A DNA stretch of 64,000 bases, from positions 248,001-312,000 of the forward strand of contig NZ_BMCU01000002.1 of the NCBI RefSeq assembly GCF_014635345.1. The letters run 5' to 3'. Made by a program: the position numbers and the translations under genes. Under the pieces are notes generated by a model. The model ran no database searches. It worked only from the letters and a program-made list of their open reading frames with translations, and was not told where the DNA came from. This stretch comes from Rhodococcoides trifolii (GTDB lineage: Bacteria; Actinomycetota; Actinomycetes; Mycobacteriales; Mycobacteriaceae). Of the stretch, positions 29,059-37,307 are shown in pieces (the stretch's first letter is position 1; each line of letters opens with the position of its first letter).

Positions 29059-30189
29059 ATGACGACAATCGAAGCCTCGACATCCGGCAAGTTGGGTGCA
29101 CCCAAGGTTGACACCGGAATCATCGACGTCGACATCCATCCCGTTCCGCGCGAGGGACTCATTCGCACCTACCTACCGAAGAAGTGGCGCGATCACATCG
29201 ACGAGTACGGCGTCCGCACCACCAACGGCCTGCAGTCGATCGGTGAGTACCCGCAGATGTACGGAGGAGCGATGCGTGCCGACGCCTGGCCGGATTCCGG
29301 CTATCCCGGTTCGGACTTGGGTCTGATCCAGAAGCAGCTACTGGACCTGCACGACGTTCAGCTCGGAGTCCTGCAGTGCCTCGCGCCCGGCGGCCAAACC
29401 CTCAACCCGGCATCGCAGGCACTGAACCCGGAGCTCGGCGCGGCGCTGTGCAGCGCCATCAACGATTGGCAGCTCGAACACCTGGTGTACCCGGACCCGC
29501 GGTTGCGCGCCGCGATGCCGGTGACCCTCGACTGCCCCGAATTCGCCATCAAGGAGATCGAACGCGTCGGGGACGATCCGGGTGTGGTGTCGATCTTGGG
29601 GCTCAGTAAGACCCTCGAACCGCTGGGCAGCCGCCGATACTGGCCTCTCTACGAAGCAGCTGTCGAACGTGGCCTGCCGTTTCAGTTCCACCTCTCGACC
29701 GGTGGTGGCCACGCCAACACTGGCACCGGGTGGACCTCGTATCACACCGAATACCACGTCGGACATGTCCAGAGCTTCCAATCGCAGATTCTCAGTCTCA
29801 TCCTCACCGGCACCTTCGATCGATACCCAGACCTGAAAATCATGTTCGTCGAGGGCAACGTCGTGCACTTCGCGCCGCTGATCGAGCGTTTGGACTACCA
29901 CTGGGAGACACTGCGTTCCGAGGTCGACCTGCAACGCAAGCCGTCCGAATACGTGCGCGATCACATCTGGGCGTCCACCCAGCCGATCGATGAGCCCGAG
30001 AACCCGGCGCACCTGGCAGAAATGATCGAGGAGTTCTGCCCCGAGAACGTGCTGTACGCCTCGGATTACCCGCACTTCGACTTCGACTCGCCAGAGACCG
30101 TGTTCCCGCGGAGCTTCCCGTCCGACCTACGCGAGAAGGTGCTCCGCACGAACGGTCAGAGGTTCTTCGGGCTCGAAGTGAGTGCATGA
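29059..30189 (+). CDS. Amidohydrolase-2-family (ACMSD-like) metalloenzyme, component 2
   Basis: A 376-residue paralogue-type partner of the preceding gene. It has the same DxH start (IIDVDIHPVPREG), His in PFQFHLSTGGG and Asp in YASDYPHFDFD, but the middle of the protein differs greatly, so it is not a recent duplicate. Near-equal sizes and adjacency suggest a heteromeric enzyme. Its stop overlaps the Rieske start by 4 bases. Whether it decarboxylates, hydrolyses or oxygenates its substrate cannot be decided from sequence. Confidence 0.82.
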   Translation: MTTIEASTSGKLGAPKVDTGIIDVDIHPVPREGLIRTYLPKKWRDHIDEYGVRTTNGLQSIGEYPQMYGGAMRADAWPDSGYPGSDLGLIQKQLLDLHDVQLGVLQCLAPGGQTLNPASQALNPELGAALCSAINDWQLEHLVYPDPRLRAAMPVTLDCPEFAIKEIERVGDDPGVVSILGLSKTLEPLGSRRYWPLYEAAVERGLPFQFHLSTGGGHANTGTGWTSYHTEYHVGHVQSFQSQILSLILTGTFDRYPDLKIMFVEGNVVHFAPLIERLDYHWETLRSEVDLQRKPSEYVRDHIWASTQPIDEPENPAHLAEMIEEFCPENVLYASDYPHFDFDSPETVFPRSFPSDLREKVLRTNGQRFFGLEVSA

Positions 30190-30686
30190 TGGCGAAGTAC
30201 ATCGTTGCCAACTCGACCGAGATCGCACCCGGCGAGCGCAAGATCGTCGAACTCGAAGGCCGCTCGATCGGCGTATTCAATGTAGACGGCGAATACTTCG
30301 CGCTGCTGAACCAGTGCCCTCACGCCGGCGCAGCCTTGTGCGAACACGGGACGATCTTTGGCGTCTCCACCGCCGAGGGACCGGACACGGACATCGAATA
30401 CCAACGCGGACAATCACTCCGGTGCCCGTGGCACCAGTGGGAGTTCAACATCCGCACGGGAGAGTCCTGGTACGACCCGCGCAAAACGAAGGTCCGTAAG
30501 TACGACGTCGACGTCATGCCCGGCTCCCCGGAGGACGTGACCGATCCCGACGGCGGCTTGCAGAAGGGTCCGCATGTCATGGAGGGTTACGCAATCTCTC
30601 TCGAAGGTGACGTGCTCGTCGTCGACACCAGTCGCCGTCGGGCCGGAACGCAACGCGCACGCGAAACGGCAGCGGTCGCCAAGTAG
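30186..30686 (+). CDS. Stand-alone Rieske [2Fe-2S] ferredoxin
   Basis: A 166-residue protein that is almost entirely a Rieske domain: CPHAGAALCEHG (CxH half) and SLRCPWHQWEFNIRTGE (CxxH half). It is larger than typical Rieske ferredoxins (about 105) but far shorter than oxygenase alpha subunits (about 350-450), with no catalytic iron domain, so it can only carry electrons. A 25-residue insert separates the two ligand pairs. Translationally coupled to the second amidohydrolase; a hairpin terminator follows. The reductase at 46669-47637 shares its operator and is the likely electron donor. Confidence 0.88.
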   Translation: MMAKYIVANSTEIAPGERKIVELEGRSIGVFNVDGEYFALLNQCPHAGAALCEHGTIFGVSTAEGPDTDIEYQRGQSLRCPWHQWEFNIRTGESWYDPRKTKVRKYDVDVMPGSPEDVTDPDGGLQKGPHVMEGYAISLEGDVLVVDTSRRRAGTQRARETAAVAK

Positions 30687-30700
30687 CGGGAGCGCATAGA

Positions 30701-30738
30701 AGGTCCCGGCAGTCGACGGACGACTGCCGGGGCCTTTG
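30701..30738 (+). terminator. Terminator after the amidohydrolase-Rieske operon
   Basis: A 15-bp stem (30701-30715 with 30721-30735, one G-U pair), 5-base loop ACGGA, followed by TTTG. It ends the operon 14 bases past the Rieske stop. Confidence 0.78.
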
Positions 30739-30855
30739 TCGCACGTCTGATTTCTGTGAAGCTCGATCACGCTGCCGCACCGACTAATTCACGCGAATTT
30801 CAATTCGCCGCGCTTGCGGTGCTCCGGTGGATCACCGAGTTGCCTTGGCGTGAAG

Positions 30856-31245
30856 CTACTGTTTCGACATCGCGTGTGCCGACGGCGCGGTGGGGACGAA
30901 ACTCAGACGGCTCTGAATCAGATCATTCGCCCTGGCGAGTCGTAGTTTTCCCTGCCGAGACAAGTGGACGACGACGCTGCGTCCGTCGTCGGGTCCTGGT
31001 TTACGGAACACCGATCCTTGGTCCGCCAGATCGTTGACGAGCCTGGTGACTGTGGCGTTGGAAACGGTCAGGGCCTCGGCAATTTCGCTCATCAGCATCC
31101 CGGGGCGCGCAGTGAGCGTGTGCATCGCACGCCACGAGTCCTCACGAAGTCCGATCTCGGCGAGGACGCTGTTGAGTTCTCGGCTGACGCGGCGCGCGTT
31201 GTTGAGCATCGTGTCGAGCGCTCGGAAGTCGCTGTCCGTGTACAC
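30856..31245 (-). CDS. MarR-family regulator (NhhD-like)
   Basis: A 129-residue winged-helix repressor-type protein: recognition region LMSEIAEALTVSNATVTRLVNDLADQG and wing KPGPDDGRSVVVHLSRQGK. GTG at 31245 (GAGG 7 bases upstream) is chosen; more distal codons run into arginine-rich shadow sequence. It is divergent from an AmiC-like gene and close to a cobalt nitrile hydratase operon. In Rhodococcus rhodochrous J1 a MarR-like NhhD and an AmiC-like NhhC control the high-molecular-mass nitrile hydratase, which supports the same role here. Confidence 0.83.
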   Translation of the reverse strand: MYTDSDFRALDTMLNNARRVSRELNSVLAEIGLREDSWRAMHTLTARPGMLMSEIAEALTVSNATVTRLVNDLADQGSVFRKPGPDDGRSVVVHLSRQGKLRLARANDLIQSRLSFVPTAPSAHAMSKQ

Positions 31246-31319
31246 GATGACACCTCGCTGACCGTCGCGGTTCGAGCTTTCCACCGTGCAACACCACGGA
31301 TTGTCCGTAGCATATCCGT

Positions 31320-32381
31320 ATGTCGTTGCATGTCGCGATGATCGACAGTCTCGAGGCCAAAGTCGTCGGCACAGATTCGCGCGCGCTGCGGATCGGCGTT
31401 GCGCTGCCCATGACGGGGGTGCTCGGTCAGGTCGGCCCGTCTGCGTTGGACGCAGTGCTTCTGGCAGCCGACGAGATTCGCGCCTACCGCGGTCGTTCCG
31501 AACGTTCGCTGCAGTTGGTGCTCGTCGATTCCGGCGACACCGCGTCGAACGTTGCCCGCGAGGTGTCCCAACTCGCCCACGGTGGCTTGGTGGATGCGTT
31601 CGTCGGGCTCCACACCAGCGACAGGATGTCTGCCATCGAATCGGCCCTCGGGTCGTCGACCATGCCCTACATCTGCACTCCCAGCCACGAGGGCGTCGAC
31701 CATGCAGGTGGGGTGTTCTGCTCGGGGGAGTCGCCTGTGCAGTCGACATCGGGTCTGAGCTGGGTGATGCGTGAACGAGGAGCCCTGGTCTGGGCCGTTC
31801 TGGGAACAGATTACCTCTGGCCGCAGGTCATGCGCGGGGCGACGCGTGCCGAGATCAACAGGAACGGCGGCGTGGTACTCCTGGACACCCTCCTGCCCGT
31901 GGGCGCCGTGGGTCCCGGCATGGCGGACGTGGTGAAGTCGTTGCGGCGGCTCGGTATTCAGGGAGTCGTGTTGAACATGCCGGGGCGAGACCTGGCGGAT
32001 GCGTTGTCGTCCCTGTCCGCCGCAAGTCTCGACCGAAGTCTCGTTCGCTACTCGGGTGGACTCGAAGAAAACGTGCTCTATGCAATCAACGGGGACCGCA
32101 GCGGAAACCTGTACTCGGCTTTGCACTCGTTCGAGTCGCTCGATTCGCCCCGACGCCGTGCTCTCAACGACCGATATCGGTCCGCCTACGGTGACGACAG
32201 TCCAGTCCTGAACTCCTGGGCCGAGCACTGTTATGACGGGGTCCACTTCCTGGCGAACCTCGATTCCCGTGATCTGCTCCCGGGTCGCGATCGCCCGAAC
32301 CATGGTGCGGCGCAGACGCTGCAACCGACGTACGACATGCATCTCGCGGTGGCAGCCGGAACAAGGTTCGAGGTCCTCTAG
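31320..32381 (+). CDS. AmiC/NhhC-like amide-sensing protein
   Basis: A 353-residue type I periplasmic-binding fold protein without signal peptide, as in cytoplasmic AmiC. It begins ALRIGVALPMTGVLGQVGPSALDAVLLAADEI and contains a GLHTSDRMSAIESAL lobe and a GTDYLWPQ motif typical of AmiC/UrtA-like sensors. AmiC binds short-chain amides and relieves repression. No AmiR-type RNA-binding partner is adjacent; the MarR gene probably supplies the DNA-binding part. Confidence 0.83.
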   Translation: MSLHVAMIDSLEAKVVGTDSRALRIGVALPMTGVLGQVGPSALDAVLLAADEIRAYRGRSERSLQLVLVDSGDTASNVAREVSQLAHGGLVDAFVGLHTSDRMSAIESALGSSTMPYICTPSHEGVDHAGGVFCSGESPVQSTSGLSWVMRERGALVWAVLGTDYLWPQVMRGATRAEINRNGGVVLLDTLLPVGAVGPGMADVVKSLRRLGIQGVVLNMPGRDLADALSSLSAASLDRSLVRYSGGLEENVLYAINGDRSGNLYSALHSFESLDSPRRRALNDRYRSAYGDDSPVLNSWAEHCYDGVHFLANLDSRDLLPGRDRPNHGAAQTLQPTYDMHLAVAAGTRFEVL

Positions 32382-32871
32382 ATCAAGGTCGGCGCGGTTC
32401 CTCGATCATGCCGAGGCGACGCTTTGCACGCCGAGTCCGTTCGTTCGGAAGGCGCGATTCCTCGAGAGTTTTTTGCCGAAAAACTGTTTTCAGTTGCAAA
32501 TAAGCGCTAGCGTGTGACCACCGGGCAGATGTAGTCGATACAGCCAGCACCGACCGCCGCCTCGCCCGGGTGGTGACGCACCTCCGGAGGCATCACGTCG
32601 GCCGAGCCTCGAGGGTCAGCCCGCGGCCGACGACGACATGCTCGCGCTCAAAACGTTCGATCACCCGGCTCGGCCTCGATGGTGCAGGATCAATCGCCCA
32701 TCCTCGAAACACGAGATCGGGCCAATAAACCTGCGCGAGTGCAGGTTTGGATGTCGTGATCGGAAACAGACTCGACTCGATCGCGAAACGACCCGGAAAC
32801 ACCCGCCTCATACTATTTTCACTTGAAAACAGTTTCTGTTTCCCAAGGATGTCCACGTACAAGGAGTGCAT
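32382..32871. promoter_or_regulatory. Control region of the nitrile operon with two palindromes
   Basis: 490 bases holding AACTG-TTTT-CAGTT (32482-32495) and AAACAG-TTT-CTGTTT (32827-32841), the second ending 30 bases before the amidase start. They share an AAAACAGTTT core and are probably MarR operators. A weak minus-strand frame (32593-32811, 72 codons, aromatic-rich and ending GRGLTLEARPT) lies between them; it could be a tiny gene or relic and is not called. Confidence 0.55.
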
Positions 32872-34302
32872 GTGATCGACCACAGCGAAGTCGCGTACCT
32901 GGAGTTGACCGAAGTGTCGGAGTTGATTCGGGCGCGCCAGTTCACCTCCAGAGAGGTGACCGAAGCGATCCTGGCCCGCATGGACGCCCTCGACCCGACG
33001 TTGCAGAGCTACGTTCATCCGATGCCGGACGTCGCCCTCGCCGCGGCCGACGCGGCGGACGACGACCTGGCCCACGGTCGTCACAAAGGGCCCCTGCACG
33101 GTGTGCCCATCGGGGTGAAGGACCTGTGTTACACCACGGATGCTCCCACCGGGTCGGGCGGAACCATGCACGCCGAGTATCGCTCGCTGTACGACGCCAC
33201 GGTCGTGACCCGGCTTCGTCGTGCCGGTGCTGTGATCACCGGCAAGCTGCGAATGACCGAAGGCGCGTACACCAATCACCATCCAGCCCTTCCTGTTCCG
33301 GTCAACCCGTGGCATTCGGACACCTGGAGTGGCGTGTCGTCAAGCGGATCCGGTGTCGCGACCGCTGCAGGTCTGTGTTTCGGATCGCTGGGCTCGGATA
33401 CCGGTGGTTCCATTCGACTGCCGTCGAGCGCGAACGGCGTGACCGGTGTGATGCCGACATGGGGACGCGTGAGCCGATACGGCGTCGTGGAACTAGCCGG
33501 CAGCATGGACCACATCGGACCGATGTGCCGTAGCGCCAAGGATTGCGCAGCGATGCTGGGCGTCATCGCCGGATCCGATCACAACGATCCCACCAGTTCG
33601 ACGCAACCCGTGCCGGACTACTTGCACGGACTCACCCGAACGACTCGTCCACGCCTCGGTATCGATCGCAGCCTGCTGTCCAGCTTCGACGAGACCACCC
33701 GGCAGATGCTGCGAAACGTTCTGGAAGTGGTGCGCGACCTGGGATGGCAGTTACTCGACGTCGACACTCCGGATCTGCCGGGGATCGCTGCGGACTTCGC
33801 TGCTCTGTGCGCCGCGGAGGCCGCGACCGCGCACGCGGACACCTATCCCTCCCGCGCTGACGAATACGGTCAAAGCCTGCGCGACGCCCTCGATTCCGGC
33901 AGGTCGATGACTGCAACGGACCTCGTCCGTCTGCAGACGAACCGGCGAGCGTTCACCGGTCGGCTTGGCCGCGTTTTCGAAGGTATCGACCTCTTGCTCA
34001 TGCCCGCGGTCGGCTTCGCGTCCCCGACTGTGGAGACGCTGGAGACGTTGGGCACCAACGCCGACCTTCTGGCCGCACTGCTGACCCCTACCGCACCGTT
34101 CGACATGGCCGGTGTTCCCACCGTCACGCTGCCGGGGGGCTTCACCGACCGCGGTACGCCCCTCGGATTTCAGTTCGTGGCAAGGCCATTCGAGGAGCAG
34201 CTGATGCTGCAAGCCGCCCATGCGTTCCAGCAGGTAACCGCCTTTCATCGGTCGCACCCGCAGCCGGTGACGAACGCTCGTCTAGAAGGAGTCGCGCAAT
34301 GA
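32872..34302 (+). CDS. Amidase (amidase-signature family)
   Basis: A 476-residue amidase that hydrolyses the amide made by nitrile hydratase to carboxylate and ammonia. The Ser-cisSer-Lys triad is visible: Lys in GVPIGVKDLCY, cis-Ser region SSGVATAAG, and nucleophile Ser in GSDTGGSIRLPSS. GTG at 32872 is chosen over 32866 because AAGGAG lies at the right distance. The stop overlaps the nitrile hydratase beta start by 4 bases, so amide production and hydrolysis are co-translated. Confidence 0.93.
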   Translation: MIDHSEVAYLELTEVSELIRARQFTSREVTEAILARMDALDPTLQSYVHPMPDVALAAADAADDDLAHGRHKGPLHGVPIGVKDLCYTTDAPTGSGGTMHAEYRSLYDATVVTRLRRAGAVITGKLRMTEGAYTNHHPALPVPVNPWHSDTWSGVSSSGSGVATAAGLCFGSLGSDTGGSIRLPSSANGVTGVMPTWGRVSRYGVVELAGSMDHIGPMCRSAKDCAAMLGVIAGSDHNDPTSSTQPVPDYLHGLTRTTRPRLGIDRSLLSSFDETTRQMLRNVLEVVRDLGWQLLDVDTPDLPGIAADFAALCAAEAATAHADTYPSRADEYGQSLRDALDSGRSMTATDLVRLQTNRRAFTGRLGRVFEGIDLLLMPAVGFASPTVETLETLGTNADLLAALLTPTAPFDMAGVPTVTLPGGFTDRGTPLGFQFVARPFEEQLMLQAAHAFQQVTAFHRSHPQPVTNARLEGVAQ

Positions 34303-34997
34303 AGGGAATTCACGACGTCGGAGGGTCCGACGGTTACGGCCCCGTCGTGATCGAAACCGACGAGCAGATCTGGCATGCGGAATGGGAGAAAGCGGTCTTT
34401 TCGTTCTTCACCCAGGGCGCGGTGGCGGGATTCTTCAACCTCGACGAGTTCCGCTCGGAGATCGAACGAATGAGTCCCGCCGATTACCTTCTGACGCCCT
34501 ACTACGCTCACTGGTTTCATTCGATTGAGCACTACATCGCCCGCAGTGACGATTCCTTCGAGGCGGAGATGGACCGTCGGACACAGGAGTATCTCGCCGA
34601 CCGTGACAAACCACTTCCGCCGAACGTCAATCACGAACTCGCGGATCTGATCGGCGAACTCGCCTACGCGGGGGCACCCACACACCGCGATGTGGACACG
34701 GAGCCGCTGTTCGCGGTCGGCGACCGCGTCCTGGTCTCCTCGACGGTTCCTTTTCATCACACCCGTAAAGCCGGCTACGTCCAGGGCAAGGTTGGCGAAG
34801 TCGTTCTTCATCACGGCGGGCACGTCTTTCCGGACGCCAACGCGGAGGGTCGAGGCGAAGAACCGCACCACGTGTACGGCGTCCGATTCCGCGCCAGCGA
34901 CCTGTTCGGCGACGGCATCGGCGACGCCAAGACATGGAACACCATCGATCTGTGGGAGCCCTACCTGTCCCACGCTACTTCCGAAGGATTGAAATGA
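34299..34997 (+). CDS. Cobalt-type nitrile hydratase, beta subunit
   Basis: A 232-residue beta subunit. [16 protein letters not shown] is the family N-terminus, followed by [11 protein letters not shown] and a C-terminal SH3-like domain with GDRVLVSS and TIDLWEPYL. It packs on the alpha subunit and shapes the substrate pocket. The order amidase-beta-alpha-activator with 4-base overlaps is that of cobalt-type enzymes, whereas iron types usually run alpha-beta. Confidence 0.95.
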   Translation: MKGIHDVGGSDGYGPVVIETDEQIWHAEWEKAVFSFFTQGAVAGFFNLDEFRSEIERMSPADYLLTPYYAHWFHSIEHYIARSDDSFEAEMDRRTQEYLADRDKPLPPNVNHELADLIGELAYAGAPTHRDVDTEPLFAVGDRVLVSSTVPFHHTRKAGYVQGKVGEVVLHHGGHVFPDANAEGRGEEPHHVYGVRFRASDLFGDGIGDAKTWNTIDLWEPYLSHATSEGLK

Positions 34998-35641
34998 CCG
35001 AGTACACACACGCTTTCAGCGGTCCCATCGTTCCGCTCGACACCGCGAAGTTCGACGAATACATGACTGCGCGCGTGAAGGCGATGGAATCGATCCTGAT
35101 CGAACGCGGAGTCGTGTCCACCGACGCCGTCGACCGCATCACCAACATCTACGAACACGAGGTGGGTCCCCAGATCGGCGCGAAGGTGGTTGCCCGCGCG
35201 TGGACGGACCCGAGCTTCAAGAGCCGGCTGCTGGCGGACGCAACGGCGGCATGTGCCGAGATGGGCGTCAGCGGTCTGCAAGGAGAAGCGATGATCGCGG
35301 TGGAGAACACGGACACGACCCACAACGTGATCGTGTGCACCCTGTGCTCGTGCTACCCGTGGCCGGTCCTGGGCTTGCCACCGAACTGGTACAAAGCGAT
35401 GCCGTACCGGGCGCGCGTCGTGCGCGATCCCCGATCCGTGCTCGCCGAATTCGGAACCGACGTCGGTGACAAAGAGATCGTCGTGTGGGATTCGAGCGCC
35501 GAGATGCGTTACTGGGTGCTGCCCCAGCGGCCCGTCGGCACCGACGGCTGGACAGCGGAACAGCTCGAATCGGTCGTCACACGGGACTCGATCATCGGAG
35601 TGGGCACCATCGCCGACGTAGCCGAAGTAGCCTCCTCATGA
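34994..35641 (+). CDS. Cobalt-type nitrile hydratase, alpha subunit
   Basis: A 215-residue catalytic subunit converting nitriles to amides. The metal claw motif is [11 protein letters not shown] with Cys115, Cys118, Ser119 and Cys120; Thr between the first cysteines (CTLCSC) marks cobalt enzymes, Ser (CSLCSC) marks iron ones. ATG at 34994 overlaps the beta stop; the extended frame upstream is a shadow of beta. The Co permease gene downstream agrees with this. Confidence 0.96.
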   Translation: MTEYTHAFSGPIVPLDTAKFDEYMTARVKAMESILIERGVVSTDAVDRITNIYEHEVGPQIGAKVVARAWTDPSFKSRLLADATAACAEMGVSGLQGEAMIAVENTDTTHNVIVCTLCSCYPWPVLGLPPNWYKAMPYRARVVRDPRSVLAEFGTDVGDKEIVVWDSSAEMRYWVLPQRPVGTDGWTAEQLESVVTRDSIIGVGTIADVAEVASS

Positions 35642-36027
35642 CCGAATGCTCCCAGCTCAGCAGCGACGAGCTCGCCGACATCCGCGAGCGAAGTGCTCGG
35701 CCGGCCCCTGACGGTGACGAACCGTTTCGATTGCCCTGGGAACTGCGCAGTTTCGCGCTCGCGGTCGCCTACTTCGAGTCGCGAGGGTTCCCGTGGACGG
35801 ACTTCCAGCATCGACTCGTGGCAGCGATCGCCGAATCAGAAGTCACCAATGCACCCGAGCAGTATTACGAGCGCTGGGTCGAAGCCCTACTCGCCCAGGT
35901 GAGCGAGACCGACGGTGTCGACATCGATGACCTCGATCGTCGAACGGCGGAAATTCTGGCTACGCCGCGAGATGCGACACACCAGCACGCACACGACGGC
36001 CCGGCTGCCGTCGATCACGCTCACTGA
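35638..36027 (+). CDS. Nitrile hydratase activator / cobalt chaperone
   Basis: A 129-residue protein of the nitrile hydratase accessory (NhlE/NhhG-like) family, resembling the N-terminal half of a beta subunit ([34 protein letters not shown]). Activators exchange apo-alpha for cobalt-loaded alpha. A His-rich tail ([15 protein letters not shown]) could hold cobalt. ATG at 35638 overlaps the alpha stop by 4 bases. Confidence 0.9.
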   Translation: MTECSQLSSDELADIRERSARPAPDGDEPFRLPWELRSFALAVAYFESRGFPWTDFQHRLVAAIAESEVTNAPEQYYERWVEALLAQVSETDGVDIDDLDRRTAEILATPRDATHQHAHDGPAAVDHAH

Positions 36028-36042
36028 CACCGCATCACAGTT

Positions 36043-36081
36043 CGTTCCGTGCCGGGCCCCTCACGCGTCCGGCACGGAACG
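36043..36081 (+). terminator. Hairpin between activator and cobalt permease genes
   Basis: Perfect 13-bp stem (36043-36055 with 36069-36081) and 13-base loop, but no T-run after it. It lies 15 bases past the activator stop and could be a partial terminator or mRNA-stabilising hairpin that lowers expression of the permease relative to the enzyme. Confidence 0.55.
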
Positions 36082-36146
36082 ACCACCTCGGTCTTACAGC
36101 ACCCCCGACCTACACCCGACCCACGCACCCGACACAGGAGCGGCAC

Positions 36147-37226
36147 GTGATCCATACAGGTTTCGTTCAGCCCGCGACGGCATCGTCGGAACGGCTCCGC
36201 TTGGCGGGTGTGCTCGGGGCCATCGTCGTGCTGCATGTGATCGGCTGGTCACTCTACGTCTGGCAGTCGTCGACGATGACCGCCACGACGTTCGCCGGCG
36301 CCGGTTTACTCGCCTACATGCTCGGGATCAGGCACGCATTCGACGCCGATCACATAGCCGCGATCGATGACACCACACGGTTGATGATGTTGCGGGGACG
36401 CCGCCCTACCGGAGTCGGGTTCTTCTTCGCTCTCGGTCACAGCGCGGTCGTTCTCATCCTCGCTGTCATCGTCGCTCTCGGTGCCGCACAATTTACGAAT
36501 AGCGACCTCGGCCTCTTCCGCACCATCGGAGGAAACGTTTCGATCCTTGTCGCTATCGGCTTCCTTCTGCTGGTGTCCATTCTGAACTCCGTCGTTCTTC
36601 GTGGTCTGGTCAAGCTGTGGGGAAACTACCGGCACGGAACCCTCGAAAATGGTGCGCTGGATGCCATCACAGCCGATCGCGGGCTCATGAACAGAGTTCT
36701 GGGCACACGTACCCGCACCCTGATCACTTCGTCGTGGCATATGGCCCCGGTCGGTTTTCTGTTCGGACTGGGACTGGAGACCGCGAGCGAGATCACCTTG
36801 CTCACCCTTTCCGCATCTGCCGCCGCAGCCGGCCAGATCCCCTTTCTGGCCGTCCTATCTCTGCCCATCCTTTTCGCTGCCGGCATGACCATGATGGACA
36901 CCATCGACAGCCTGGTGATGTCGCGCGCCTATTCGTGGGCGGCTGATCAGCCCGGACGCAGACTGTTTTTCAACGTGGCTACGACCGCCGGCACTGTACT
37001 GGTCGGCATTCTGGTCGCGTCGGTGTATCTCGCAGCATTCGTCTCCGGCCACATCGACTTGGACAATGCTGTCGGTCGTGCGCTGTCCTCGTACGGGGAC
37101 ATCAGTTCGCATTTCGAACTGCTCGGCTATTGCATTGCGGCATTCTTTGCCTTGTCTTGGCTGGTCGCCGGTCTGCTGTGGATGATCCGATACCGGCACA
37201 TGGTCGAGTCGTCCGTTCCGAACTGA
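36147..37226 (+). CDS. nhlF: NiCoT-family cobalt/nickel permease (NhlF-like)
   Basis: A 359-residue inner-membrane permease with about eight helices and the NiCoT signature HAFDADHIAAIDDTTR in helix 2, plus LGHSAVV and LGLETASEI motifs. It imports cobalt for the nitrile hydratase, as NhlF does in Rhodococcus rhodochrous J1. The GTG start has GGAG upstream. Confidence 0.92.
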   Translation: MIHTGFVQPATASSERLRLAGVLGAIVVLHVIGWSLYVWQSSTMTATTFAGAGLLAYMLGIRHAFDADHIAAIDDTTRLMMLRGRRPTGVGFFFALGHSAVVLILAVIVALGAAQFTNSDLGLFRTIGGNVSILVAIGFLLLVSILNSVVLRGLVKLWGNYRHGTLENGALDAITADRGLMNRVLGTRTRTLITSSWHMAPVGFLFGLGLETASEITLLTLSASAAAAGQIPFLAVLSLPILFAAGMTMMDTIDSLVMSRAYSWAADQPGRRLFFNVATTAGTVLVGILVASVYLAAFVSGHIDLDNAVGRALSSYGDISSHFELLGYCIAAFFALSWLVAGLLWMIRYRHMVESSVPN

Positions 37227-37307
37227 TCCAGCATTCTTGAAGTCGCACTTTCTCCTGCCACCTGATCGTGGCCCCGCCTCCAACACTTCATCCGAACGGG
37301 AAAAGCC

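Noticed and set aside
36028..36146. Cobalamin or other metal riboswitch before the cobalt permease
   Set aside because: Only a simple hairpin is present; no B12-box or conserved riboswitch core can be found.
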